Shown piece after piece: positions 49,782-62,228 of a stretch of 64,000 nucleotides of DNA; positions within the stretch are counted from its first letter, which is position 1, and each line of letters begins with the position of its first letter. The stretch is taken from assembly GCF_003672135.1 (NCBI RefSeq), contig NC_039511.1:4614464-4678463 (forward strand), in the 5' to 3' direction. A program made the translations under genes and the position numbers. A model generated the notes under the pieces. That model made no database searches, was not told the DNA's origin, and worked only from the letters and a program-made list of their open reading frames with translations. Origin of the DNA: Ooceraea biroi. Taxonomy: Eukaryota > Arthropoda > Insecta > Hymenoptera > Formicidae.

Positions 49782-52700
49782 ATGAGTGTGAGTACATATC
49801 TGATTATCTCAAATTATGCAATCAAGTGATCCAGACAAACTAATTATGATGACGCTTTTAGAATCCATATCGAGCTAGACCCACCAGACCTCGGGTGGAT
49901 CATTCAGCTGCGTATGGAATGCATAATCAAAATATGTGGATGCCTATGACGAGGCCTCAATCAGATGTTGCACCTACTGATACCACTCAGCAGTCCGTCA
50001 TGAATCAATCAAAACACACGAGCAATGCGTGGAAAGACCCGTGGGACTGGAATGTGGATCAGCAATCAGATACCCAACAGCAGCAGCAGCAGTCGCAGCA
50101 ACAGCAACATTATTTACCCTCTTATCAAAATCAGGGGCAGCTGATATCCGGTCCTATGCAAGACCATTATTATAAAAATCTTAACGGCAACATGTCCGAT
50201 GTACTTAATCAGAACTCTGTATCGGACAGAGATACTCCTAGGCCAGAATCTGCTCGTCAAGCTACTCAAAATTACACGGACTCCCTCGCTCCTCCCTATG
50301 CGAATTATAAAAACCAGCAGTATCCGATACCACCTGGACATGCCTCGCCCAAACCTGGTTATGAGCACGTTCAGTGGCCGAGTGAGCATCAGAATATTGC
50401 GTATCCGGTGCAGCAGCGACTTGTGCCGCAGAAAGGCCAGCCGCCAACGCATCTGCCGCCACCGGTCGGCTCGCAAAATAATTACAACTGGAATAAAGAT
50501 GACACGGTGAATCTGCAGGCGTCGCAGAACAACTGGCAGAATCACAGCGACACGGTGCTGACAGGACACTGGCAGGATCAAAACACTTTGAAGGAGGTGC
50601 AGCAGCACGTCGACAATAGGAGTAACAGTCAGCCTGCGCAACCGCAGCAGATGTATAATACGCCCGCCGACGCAGTCAACAAGGAACATTCCATGAACTG
50701 GACCACTAATGGGCACCAGGCCGTCAACGAAACTGGTGGTAGGTCTGATATCGTGTCGAGCCAGTGGCATAATCAAAACCGTGAGAGCATGATGTCCCAT
50801 CATCAAACGGCGCACCTAGTACAAACGAGTAACGTGGACGACACGATTAACTCCTGGTCGCAGTCGCAGAGCAATAACAGTGCTCCGCACGACTGGAGAC
50901 ACTCGAACGTGCAGAACGACGCGAATCAATGGATGCAAGTGGACAATTCCTGCAAAGAAAACGCGCCGCAGGATAGTACGCAGGGTGCGAGGTTCGCTGC
51001 GAACGAGTGGCAAACGAATCAGCACGCGACGTCGTTCCACTATGCCATGCCACCTGCGACTGCGGCTACACCTGCGCCTACACCTGTAGAAAATACTGTA
51101 CATACGCCCAACAACAATGAACAGCAAGAAAGTGAGAAACAAGCGAGCATCCCATCGTACGATCCGATCAGCCACGCGAGATCGAACGACGTCAGGCCAC
51201 CGATTGGAGATCCTAACAATTCGAACGCGATAGCTGCTGACGTACCGAGGAATAATATTTCGAAGACTATTCTCGTTGGCGAAAACGATGATCACGTTTT
51301 CGCTCCCGCGACAGCGGAAGAGTTGTCCAACAATTTCGGCCAGCTTAATCTTGGAAACAAATCAAGTAAGTACGTGGATCATTCGGGTGAGTCGTTAGAG
51401 GTACATTCGAGCTCTGCGGAGGGAAGAGCTCAACATTCATCTAGTTTCAATGTTGCGGACGTCCGAGGCAATCCTCTGCCCGACAATATACCCGTGCTAC
51501 CTGTGGATTACGTGCCAAGCAGTGTGGAGAACTCTCACTGCGCCGACAGTCAGCCAATTGTCAATCAGGACCACCCGATACCGAATACATATCAAAGTGG
51601 TGCTGTTAAAATAACAGAGAACGCCTCGCAAAGCGGTTACGATCAGTGGTACAATCAAAGCGCGCTGCCCACTTCGTTGGAGAACTCTTGGTACTTGAAG
51701 GATCCCGCGCGTCCGCCTGCCAAGCAGTGGGGCGCTGAGCAGAACGTTGAAAATTACGAGAATATCCAGCAAACGTCCGACTTCGTGAACGTCGAGGTGA
51801 TCGCACCCGCGGCGACATTGAAGGAGCGCGACATTTATGGCTCACGCGATTCCATAAACAAGGAAACGCTGGACAACGATCCCAAGCCCAGCGCGAGTCC
51901 TAAGGAGATGAACGTCCGCGACTTCAGAGAGGAAGCGAACAACGTTGAGGTGCCGTCGATGCAGCAGCAGGTACAACAGCGACCTCACCCACCTCTGCAA
52001 ACGGAACAGATGCCGGACAACTACGAGTTCGCATCGAATGACAGAAACACGTTCCTCGAGACCGGCGAGTTGACGGACTCGCATCAGGAGCATGAGCCGA
52101 CACCGCCCAGCCAAGATGACGAGAACGACGAAGTGCCTAATGATATTCCCTTCCTGCGCGAAGTGCCGGGACAGTCGAGCTCCATAGATCCACGTAGAAA
52201 TGATCCTACAGGTCAGGAGACTCACATGCAAGCCGGACAACGTCTGCCTGATCCCAGAAGGAACGATCCGTCGGGTCAAGAACAAAGCATGCAAGTCAGG
52301 AACATACCCGACAGAGTAGAGCGTCGCGACGTTCTCCCGGGGCAAGAGAGGAACGTTCCTCTGTTGCTACGAAGCGACTCGGATACCTTGGAACGACGGA
52401 ATGATCCGTCGGGCAGAGAACGCTCCCTCCCACCGCAACAATCACGGAACGATCCGTCCGGCGAGGAGAGGTATCAGCTGCAGTCTCAAATAATACTGGA
52501 GCCGAGCGAGACTCGCGAAGTACTCGGCAGAGGCAACGAGCCTGAGGAAACGGTGCCGCAGACCGACGCGGATCTTAGGCAGATACCCGGTGGTGCGTCT
52601 TCCAACGACGTCACGCAATTGGTGGACGACAGAACGACCGGTGGGAGAGTAGTTACAGGCTCTCTACCGGACATCCCACCGGCGATGCAAGATCCAAGCA

Positions 52701-55700
52701 GCGATACACGAAGTAAGCGTGAGGAAGCAGTGGGCGCGTCCCTGGAGAGTGACAGCCAAGGCGTTTCCGGTTCGTCGAATCGCCGGAATTCTTACGAGGA
52801 CGAGGACGACGAGGGGTCGCGCAACAGTCGGGACGAGAGCAGGGAGAGACGCCGGGAGAGCAGTACCGATCGTCGACGATACGAGTACGACCGGAAGAAC
52901 GCGTACTACGATCGCGATCGCGAGTACGACGATGATTACTATTATGATCGTCGGCGAGATACCGATCGTCAGTACAATGCGCGCGACGAATTTGAGCGAC
53001 GGGACATGCCGTATCGAGACGACGATCGCAAACATCACAGTCGCGACGACTTGGATCGGCACGCTAGGGACGATCTAGACAGAAGGGTCAGAGGAAAGGA
53101 GGATTTGGATGAAAGAGATGGCAGAAGACGACCGGATGATCGCAGAAGAGATGATCCACGTCGTAGGGACGCGAGAGACTACGATCCACGATATTCTAGG
53201 GACCCTAGAGATCCCAGGGAGAGAGATTATATGGACCGCGAGAGAAGAAGAGACGACAGACGATCTCGAAGATACGACGATTATGACAGAGATCCATACA
53301 GAAGAGACTACTACGATGATCCTTATGGCAGAAGGTATAGATATGCAATTAATCACAAGCCAAAACTTTGCCAATATTTATCCAGCAGTAATAGTAGTAC
53401 TATATTTGTATTGAAAACATTTTATATAATATTACTATATTATTATATAATATTATATATATATTTTTTTTAGTTCCAGGCCCTCGAGTAGATCTTCCTA
53501 CAATGATAGGGACCGCGAATATTACATACGCGCAAGGGATTCCTATTATGGATATAATGGTATGTATTATAATATAAAATAAAAAAATTATATATATATA
53601 ATTTTCTAAAATAAATATATATTTGATCGTGCAGGTGGATACAGTGGATACGACTACAGTGCTCATTACGGTAACAATTATTACGCGTACCTTGAAAATC
53701 TACGTCGGACAAATCCTGCTGCTTATTCCGAGTGGTATCACAAATATTACGCCAACCAACATCAACAACAGATCGCTAGAGGCGTTAGCAATTATCCGGA
53801 GGATAGAGCCAGTGTTCATTCCGGCCGTAGTTCTTGCGACGACAGGTACATTCTAATATCTCCTTTCAGAAACGAGCGATCTAAGAAAAGTTAGCGCTTC
53901 TGAAAATACTCTTCATCTTTTCTCACCTCGACACGAATCTCATAACGTTCGTTATATGTCAGATGTTTTCCAATCCCAAGTGCATGTTTTCGCTCACCAG
54001 ACAAGATACTGTATGTTCCACGTTTCGGATATCCCGGGTGGGCCGGCAATCTGCGGGAGCGCAGTACGGCTTGTCGTAATTGTAATAGGTGAGACCGAGG
54101 AGGGTTCCTCTCTCGGTTCAAGACTTTACGTCCGTCGAAGAGCATCAGTTTTTACCTTCCCAGTATCTTATTTAAAATTTCATATATAGTTGGCCAGATA
54201 CGTAGCATACGTAGACTGCGCGTATGAATTGATTCAAGATCAGTTGTTATTGAGCGTTCATTTTATGAAAATCGTTTGATGCAACAATGCTGCAGTAGTA
54301 CAATTTACATTACATTTTTAGTAAAATATATAGGATTGTGTGCTTATAATTTTGTTTATATTAAACTCGTTAAGCGTGCTTATAAATTTTTTAGACGGGA
54401 GCGCTTATTTTGTATATGACTCTGCGATTCTTTAATATTTGTCATAGTTAATGTATTGATTTATGTTGCGTTTATATCTTATAATCTTTCAATGCTAATG
54501 CTAAAAATTGTACGATTTAGGACCACGGGCGATAAACGGACATTGGGAGACATGTCACTGTTGGAAGATTCAACAATTGCTTCCGCTCGATTAACACCGA
54601 CTAAATTCTCAACGTCTCATGCATATGGTACAGTTTATAATCTATACGGCATGCTTATTAATGCCTCATGTCTCTACCTCAATTTACAAAATTTATCCAC
54701 AGGATGCTTCTCCATTGGATCCTTGATTCACGTCCATCCGAGCTATCCAGCTGACGGCGAAAGGGCCAAAGTGGACATTCTCCGTGTAGATAACTTACTT
54801 TCGCACGATTCCGTCACGCGCGATTTGCGATTATATCCAGGACCTCTAATTAAGTAAGTGCAGATATAGAAAGAATATAAAAAGATCAAGACAGTATAAA
54901 GATAATATACATAACCATGGTTCTTATCACAGCGGGGTAACGCACAAGAAGACCATCATAGAGTACTGCGAAAACAAAATTAAGAAGGCAGTGAACGAAG
55001 AAATGATCGATCGTGCTTCGTACGTCCTGCTGTACGAACTGATGATTATGCTGATTCAACAAAACGGGGTGTGTATTTTTCTTAAAATAAATTCTTAAAG
55101 GCGTTCAGGGGGAGTTAGTATCGTTCAAGCGGATCAATCTTATTCTTCATTTGCCCAGAACGTCGTCGGCGTCGACATCGCCGCGCTGTTACTGCGCAAC
55201 AAGGACGCTCATCCCTACGACGTGAGTAAACTCAGGTCTCAAGAAGCCGGGCGCAGAGAGTCGCAGATATCCCAGCGATCCGGGGCAACGGGCGGCAGCG
55301 GGAGTACCCAGGATATTTCCACGCTCTCCGATAAAATCGAAACCAAGCAGCGGAAGACCACGGAGCAAATAACGGACGAATTCAGGGACACGTTACTCTA
55401 CGGGCGAGTTCAAGAGGCATTAGGTACGTAAGAAGTATATACTGGATGGACTTTTGTCCTCTTTGCGAATTGTTTAACGTTACGGAAGTCAATTAAATTC
55501 TTTTATCTTCTTGCAGAATATGCGATGAACGAAGGATTGTGGGGCCACGCGCTCTTCTTGGCTAGTAAACTGGATAAACGCACGCACGCTTCCGTAATGA
55601 CCCGTTTCGCGAACAGTCTACCACCGCACGATCCGTTACAGACCCTGTACCAGCTGCATTCTGGCCGTGTACCCGCCATAGTTACAGTAAGAATTGTATT

Positions 55701-58700
55701 TTCCTCTTGCAATGAGATTGCTTGCATTGTTTCGGCTGTATAACGTGTTTCCTTTTTCTACAGTGTGTTGCGGATCCACGTTGGGATGATTGGCGACCTC
55801 ACTTAGCTATGATTATCTCCAACACTTCGAGCAATCCAGAAGTTAATCGCCGATCGATAACTACTCTCGGCGACACGCTATTCGCGCGGGGAGACGTCCA
55901 CGCGGCGCACTTCTGCTACATCCTCGCGCAAATTGACTTCGGGGCCTACGGCAGTAATGGAGTTAAACTCGTGCTGATCGGCGCGAATCATAACAAGCCG
56001 TACTCGGAGTTCCTCACGATGGAAGCCGTGATGCTAACGGAGATCTACGAGTACGCTCGGAATCTCAGCGACCCGAGCTTCACACTGGTGGATCTTCAGA
56101 CGTTCAAGTTCGATCTGACCGTGAAAATGGTGGACTCTGGGTTGATAGAGAAAGCTCTGCTGTACGTTGAACAAATCGCGACGAACGTAGCGAACGATCC
56201 GTCGAAGTACAAAGGGTCTTTCGCCAGAGCGATTTACGTGCTGGGCGATCGAATTAAGTACTACGATCCGGTTTTCAAGGATGCCGTCGAGGACACTGCG
56301 ACGTTAACCTGGCTCGACAAGTTGGCAGAGATAGTCGGGAAACAGGTAATTGATGCCTGATTGCTCAACAGCGAGATACACCGACTGTATCTTAGTGCAG
56401 CGTATAATAAATAGAATTCTGTTGCAGGATGAAGACGTCGGAGACGAGACGTACAGTTCTCGCGTCGATTCCCGCATGGAAAATCAGGAAATTCATGAGA
56501 TGAAACACCAGCAGCAACAGCAACAACAAGCGTTGTCGGTGCCGCTAACGTCGCAGCAATGGGGCGCTGCTCAGCCGGAGTATGGCGATGGGCCTACATC
56601 GATGATGGAGGTGAACACGGGCGAAATACAGTCGGATTGGCAGCCGCTGTCTTTGCCTACGAACATTCAGGACGTGTATGATCCGAATGCGCAGTACATG
56701 AGAGCAGGCATAGACGAGTCTGTTCAATATCAGCAGCCGCAGCCGCGGGATTACTGGAACCAGCAGCCGTATTATCAGGGCAACTACAGCAGAAACGAGA
56801 CCATGCCGGACTTGACTAACCAAACTGAGATCGACAACTCGCAGCAGCAAGACAATTGGAACAATAAGGTACATTAAAATGCGTCTCTCTCTCTCTCTCG
56901 CAAGGATTTTTTAATTCCAAAAGTTTGATTTGTTATCACATGTTTTCCATACATATACATTTTCACGTTCAGACAATGCAGCTAGAGATGTTTTATCTTA
57001 TCGAAGTTATGCCAGTTTCGTCTTTTCACATACTTTGCCTACGACATAATTAAAAAAAGATTATATTATACATACATATACATTATACATATTCTCAATC
57101 TATATTCGTAACTTCACGTATCATCATTTTATCTTGGAAACACCACAATTAACATTTTTCACCTGTTTCTTGATGCTTGCACATCGACAGGCGGAAAGGG
57201 AAGACAAAACACCCACTCCCGAAGTAAGTAATTACGGCCTTATTTCGGATAATGATCTTGATCTCGGAGAATCGCCGGATGCTATCGGTGTTAGCTCATT
57301 ACGACGTCGCAACGTGTCCGCGAAATCAAGTGTATTTAACGATAATATGCCTAATGTGCCTACGTTCTTCGATCTGTCAGGCGGTATTCTCGAGACTAAA
57401 GATCAAAATTCTTGTAAGAGTTTCAAGTATCCTAAATTGACTGCGAGCTATCCAAAAATTCTACAAAACGAGAGAGTTCATCCGAGAAATATAAAAAAAC
57501 CGAAACCCGCAGGTTCCACACTCTCAAAGCCACCATGTTCGCAACCACCGGTGTTCTTAAAATGTAAAATTAAGAAACAGAGTCCGTCAGAGGGTGTCCA
57601 GGAAGCGACTCCGGGCCAGCCAGTTTACGACACGCTCGCATCGTCGCAAACCACAGATTTAGATATTCAATTTAGCAAATTGAAACTCGAATCTTTTATA
57701 GCGCAGAATGTAACTACCGAGGCCAAAGCGGCGAGCCATGTTATTTCTAGCAGCGAAGCACAAACTCTGAAACAATATTGTAACTTTGAGGAAAAGAAAG
57801 TTATGAGAGTAGCCCCGCACATCCGTAGGAAAGACGTTATTTGCGATACGGTGGATGCATGGTCGTACGACAGTAGCACCGGGCAGAATGATGTTTCAGA
57901 ATTATCTAGATACAAGCCACTGGTATTTGGTGGCACGTATCCGATCGATTTACCGCTTAGATTTAGAAACGATAGTCGCATAACCGAAGATACTCCTGCC
58001 AAGAGAAATGTATCTCTGACTTACGATATCGATATTCCTACAAAATGCGACTGAAAGATAATCTTTGTGAGGATCTTTGTAATTGCGGAAATAATGATGC
58101 GATTATAGCTTCATATTGACACATCTAGGTTTTTTTCTCCACATACTATGAGAAATACTTTTTTTTTTTAATGTGGCAATGTATAAAAGTTTAATGAAAT
58201 ATAAATTTAAAGTAAAGAGTTACCAAACAGATTTATATTATATACTTTATCGTTAAATTCATATATGTATACTACGTAAAAAATCCAAATGTTAAAGCAT
58301 AAAGGTATGAAAAATATATTCAGACATAGTAATTAATTCATTTAATCGATCGATCAAATGAACAATATTGGCAAGGAGAATTCTTCTTTTTGTCGCATTT
58401 ACGGGTGTTATGTAATTTTACAAAGTTTTACTAATATTTTAAGCACTACTGGATGTATATAAACGTGTTGTTACTGTTAGCGTTAGCATAATAAAAGTTT
58501 TGTCACACGATGCATTTTCTTGAACTTCTTAAAACTTACACATTCTGGTTTATAACAACGTGTGTAGATCAGCTCTTGCACATTTTCAACATCTAACGTA
58601 TCGTCACGAAGTGGTGTTATAGTGTCTAAAATAAATGTGGTAAGCAAAGTTTTTCATTTTTTACTGTAATACGTCTGTGAGTATCGCATATCCTATAAGT

Positions 58701-61700
58701 TTTGTTTTAAATGTAGAGTGATGAAAACTACTAAACGGCATGTTATTAGGCGAACTCGCATTGTTACAGTAAATAGTGATGAACTTTGCTAGAACAAGTT
58801 TGCGATAATCAATTGTATATTTTATTTCAGCTTGTGCAGCCGACAATCTCCATGGCACCATCGTCGGGCAAGCAGTACGATCCACTGGAGGAATTGGATG
58901 CGCTTGACACACCAAGATCAAACGCCAAATCAGCAACGGAAATGAAGAAGACCGAAAAAATGGCTGACAAGAAAGCTGCGAATAGCGGTGGCTCCTGGTT
59001 CGGTGGATTGTTCAGTAAACTCGCACCAAAACCGAAAAATCAAATGATATTACCGGATGATAGTAATCCAACGGTAAGAATTTGCCATATACTACACCGC
59101 GTACATCCTTTTCCAACTTATTAAAAAGTTATACGATAGACGGTTTTATGTTCTATGTCGTTAAGGATTCGCGCGGGTACTTTTGGTAATAGAATGCTAC
59201 TTATGGTTACACAACAATCATTGTAAGACGGACAATGAGCAGGCCAGTATAATACGGGATTTATGTGGATTGCCACGATTCTTACCTACTGACGAACTAC
59301 TTGCTACTAAACTCCCCTGATTCTCCATTAGCTAGATCTGTTTCCTTGCACACGAGCGCAGATGACTGCGGGATCACCCGTGAAACAAAGTTTGCGCGAT
59401 TATGCAACTCTGTTATCTGTCACATTACAGATCGTGTGGGACCCGGTGGCCAAGAAGTGGATGAACAAGGACGAGGACGGCGACGGCGGTGCCGCGACGC
59501 TGGCACCGCCGCCGAAAACCTCTGATATGAGTTTCCGAGCGCCGGCGATGCCGGATAGCCGTAGTGCACAACCGCTCTCATCGGGCATGCACACCGGCGA
59601 TGACATACCGGCGATGGACACTCCAAAATCGGGTACTGGTAGCAATATGTTCAAACTGCCAAAGGGTAGGAGTATGCGTGCCAATTACGTCGACGTGATG
59701 AATCCTGGCGGATCTAAGCCTAACGCGATATCGTCCACCAACATGCCCACCCCCATGACATCCCCGCTGTCGCCGATGGCTACTTCGTCCCCGCAACTGT
59801 TCGTGCCCGCACCAAGTGAGTTATCAAGTTCCCGAGTTTGAATTCTCTTTGCTTCCAAATTTGCAATTTTTATTATAATCTGCATTAATTTTCTTCAGAA
59901 TTAAATTAGAATATAATTGCGAGTTTAACCATCGAAGAACGATTTATTATGTACTAATGTATTTTTTTTTTATCGTGATAGTTAACGATCCAGCAGCTCC
60001 CATGAACTTCTTGACTCCGACAGTGACACCGCCGTCTGGAAGTGTTGCGGAGAATACACCGCAAACAGTAAGTGACTCGCCATATACATTTTATCGTAAT
60101 TTTACAGATACATCGAATGGACACACATTATCGCTGCATACGTTACACATACATTAATACTATAAATTCACAAGATGTAATATCCCTTTACGGTAGATTC
60201 ACGTTGTGCAGTACCGTCGTTATCCTTATGTTGCGGCTGCAGTTTGCTGGAATGCAGCTTAGTCTCTCTTTCGGCGTGTTTCCGGAATACTGTAGTATAT
60301 TAACATAATTGAATACATTTTCCTGTACGTTCTTTCTACCATTATCGTAATGTACATTTCGTGCACTTCGTATTTATTTCCCTCCAATTTTGCATATCTA
60401 TTTGTCCCCACTTTTTGATTTAAACATATCTTTATCTATAATTATTGTGTATAGGTACTGTGTTACTGTGTATACAAGTTACTGTGCAAGTTCCTTCCGT
60501 TTAAACTAATGGAACAATTCAGAGAACGATCGATGTTATTAGTAGTATTGAAGCATCTTTATCGTGCATCTCACCACCGCCATTTTCTATGTTATACTTT
60601 AGTAACAGTGATATCTATTTAGATCTCCATTACGCTACTATTCTTTCTCTTCTCACCTGTGTTTAATCTTACCTTTCTTTTATGTTTCTTTATGCAAGCA
60701 GGCGGGGAAGCAGAATGAAGTATAGACAAATAATAATAATTGTCGCTAGTAAGAACATTTATTTTATTAATTTCACATCATTATTTAATATTTCGCATGC
60801 TTACTTACTCGCTTACACTGTCTGCAGAAATATAGACTTTTTGTATAAAAAGCTTTTTTTTGTTTAAAAGATACGTGTTAATATTGCATTAATAAATGTG
60901 TTGCATAATTGTTAATTATGTGGTTAGTATATACAAATTTAATGCGCTCTGCATGTCGGCAATATGTTTTTTAGTCTTATTAGTGTAATGTGGAAATAAT
61001 GAAATAGTAATAATACCTTTTGAATTGTAATTTCGCATAATCCAATATCCTCTGTAAATATCGTATTAGTCACCTGTGTACTTACACTGCAATTGAGGCA
61101 CAAAAAATGTTTCTTTTCTAGTTTGATAAAGTATTACACTCATAATTACACATTTAATCTGCGCAATACTGATTTTCATGTTGTGCTGTATACCGTAACA
61201 ATGGCTTTTGTGCTTTATTAAATAAATTTATCAGAACGCTATCTTTTTAGCTGTGAAAACTATGCGCGCAAGCAACATACAATGTGTAATCACATAAATC
61301 GGTATTACACTCGAAAAAGTACACGATAAGACTTGCTAATCAATACGACTTGGCGAAAACTTGTTAGTGAGACAACATTGTTGTGTTGTATATGACATAT
61401 AGCTCTCTCGCTGGAGCTCGACCAGCTCGTTATCACGAGAGGTGCAGAGTTACACAATGAGGGATCCACGGCTCCTTCAGCGGAACAAGGTAATGCAGCA
61501 TTAACTCTGTCATTTCCGAGGTGACTTTTCAAGTTACTTTTGCAATCACTTCTATGCTAGAGAGAATTATACTAATAACTATTTTTCTGGACTAACGAGT
61601 CTGTTTACGAGTCAAGTAAAACTTTTATCACAGCTCGACGCTGCTTTTATTACTATAATTAGCTTAAGCTTATCAATCGCTATCAATCCTTATCCTATCA

Positions 61701-62228
61701 TGAGATCATTAATTGCATAATCACGGGAAAGGTGAATGGTGAAGGATACATGTTGGGTTCAAGTTCAAATTTACGATTCTGTACAATAAGTTCACTCTTC
61801 AGAATTATTCATTTTCTTGACGATTATTTGTATATTCGTTAATATGTATAATCGTTCTAATTTTTATATTGTACATATTCATGCTATATAAATTGCAAAT
61901 TTTGCATACCTAATGCAAAAGAATTGATACAGGAATTAAAAAGAATTTATGCTTCCTCACTGCTTACATATATTACAACTAATATGAATAAATATTAATT
62001 TTTAATAAATAAATATTAATTTTTAGATAGGAATTTTCAAAGCTCGGAGATTAGAAGACTACTCACTTTCGTTTCTAGTATATTATTATGTAACATTAAT
62101 TTTCTACACAGATATTAATTTTGCATTAAACCAAGAATGATTTTTAGGGACCAATGATGTTCAACCCGAGTGACATGAAGGATCGTTCGGTGAAAAACAT
62201 GCCAGTTAGTAGATATCCTCCACGATAA
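49782..62228 (+). CDS. Sec16: Protein transport protein Sec16
   Basis: Model of 17 coding exons, 2180 residues: 49782-49787, 49862-53334, 53474-53559, 53635-53845, 54521-54627, 54703-54853, 54933-55068, 55159-55423, 55517-55686, 55764-56345, 56428-56868, 57191-57223, 58831-59073, 59431-59815, 59982-60067, 61403-61489, 62148-62228. A peripheral ER protein that organises ER exit sites and assembles the COPII coat. The N-terminal ~1000 residues are Gln/Asn/Pro-rich and disordered, with RNDPSGxE repeats, then an Arg/Asp-rich stretch (about 1000-1159). The central conserved domain starts near 1259 (TLGDMSLLEDSTIASARLTP). The helical Sec13-binding region (ACE1 type) runs to about 1730 (RVQEALEYAMNEGLWGHALF). 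C-terminal conserved blocks are SWFGGLFSKLAPKPKNQMIL, IVWDPVAKKWMNKDED and TSSLSREVQ. The start (MS plus NPYRARPTRP) is a two-codon exon. Alternative 3' ends are listed separately. Exons between 60068 and 62148 are less certain. Confidence 0.93.
52188..52475 (+). repeat. Sec16: RNDPSGQE-type motif repeats in Sec16
   Basis: The units RRNDPTGQE, RRNDPSGQE, RRDVLPGQE, RRNDPSGRE and SRNDPSGEE are separated by 11-20 variable residues. The pattern is kept at protein level, which suggests a repeated binding or modification motif. Confidence 0.8.
57191..58054 (+). CDS. Sec16: Alternative Sec16 terminal exon by intron retention
   Basis: The 33-nt exon 57191-57223 (AEREDKTPTPE) ends at a perfect donor GAA|GTAAGT. 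If the donor is not used, the frame runs on for 276 more codons to a stop at 58054. AATAAA follows at 58490-58495. The extension reads like protein (VFNDNMPNVPTFFDLSGGIL, YKPLVFGGTYPIDLPLRF) and is basic and Ser-rich, but I recognise no domain. This isoform would lose the conserved SWFGGLFSKL and WDPVAKKW blocks. An independent nested gene is less likely, because the frame is continuous with Sec16. Confidence 0.6.
   Translation, partial: AEREDKTPTPEVSNYGLISDNDLDLGESPDAIGVSSLRRRNVSAKSSVFNDNMPNVPTFFDLSGGILETKDQNSCKSFKYPKLTASYPKILQNERVHPRNIKKPKPAGSTLSKPPCSQPPVFLKCKIKKQSPSEGVQEATPGQPVYDTLASSQTTDLDIQFSKLKLESFIAQNVTTEAKAASHVISSSEAQTLKQYCNFEEKKVMRVAPHIRRKDVICDTVDAWSYDSSTGQNDVSELSRYKPLVFGGTYPIDLPLRFRNDSRITEDTPAKRNVSLTYDIDIPTKCD
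58490..58495 (+). terminator. Candidate intronic poly(A) signal for the short Sec16 form
   Basis: AATAAA 436 nt after the stop of the retained-intron form. Confidence 0.45.
60702..60725 (+). CDS. Sec16: Possible alternative Sec16 last exon (AGKQNEV-stop)
   Basis: An acceptor ATGCAAGCAG is followed by seven codons and TAG, in the right phase to follow exon 59982-60067. AATAAA lies at 60891-60896. It is short, so chance cannot be excluded. Confidence 0.35.
   Translation, partial: AGKQNEV

Noticed and set aside
50114..50815. 233-codon minus-strand frame inside Sec16
   Set aside because: Antisense shadow of the Gln-rich coding exon; hydrophobic low-complexity composition and no start context.
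53335..53473. In-frame extension of the large Sec16 exon beyond 53334
   Set aside because: It passes a splice donor, and the added residues are those of an AT-rich intron (YYYIILYIYFF); the downstream exon continues Sec16 in phase.
53872..53895. Possible short Sec16 exon after CCTTTCAG at 53871
   Set aside because: In the required phase it meets a TAG after eight codons. Joining 53845 directly to 54521 gives the conserved DRTTGDKRTLGD sequence.
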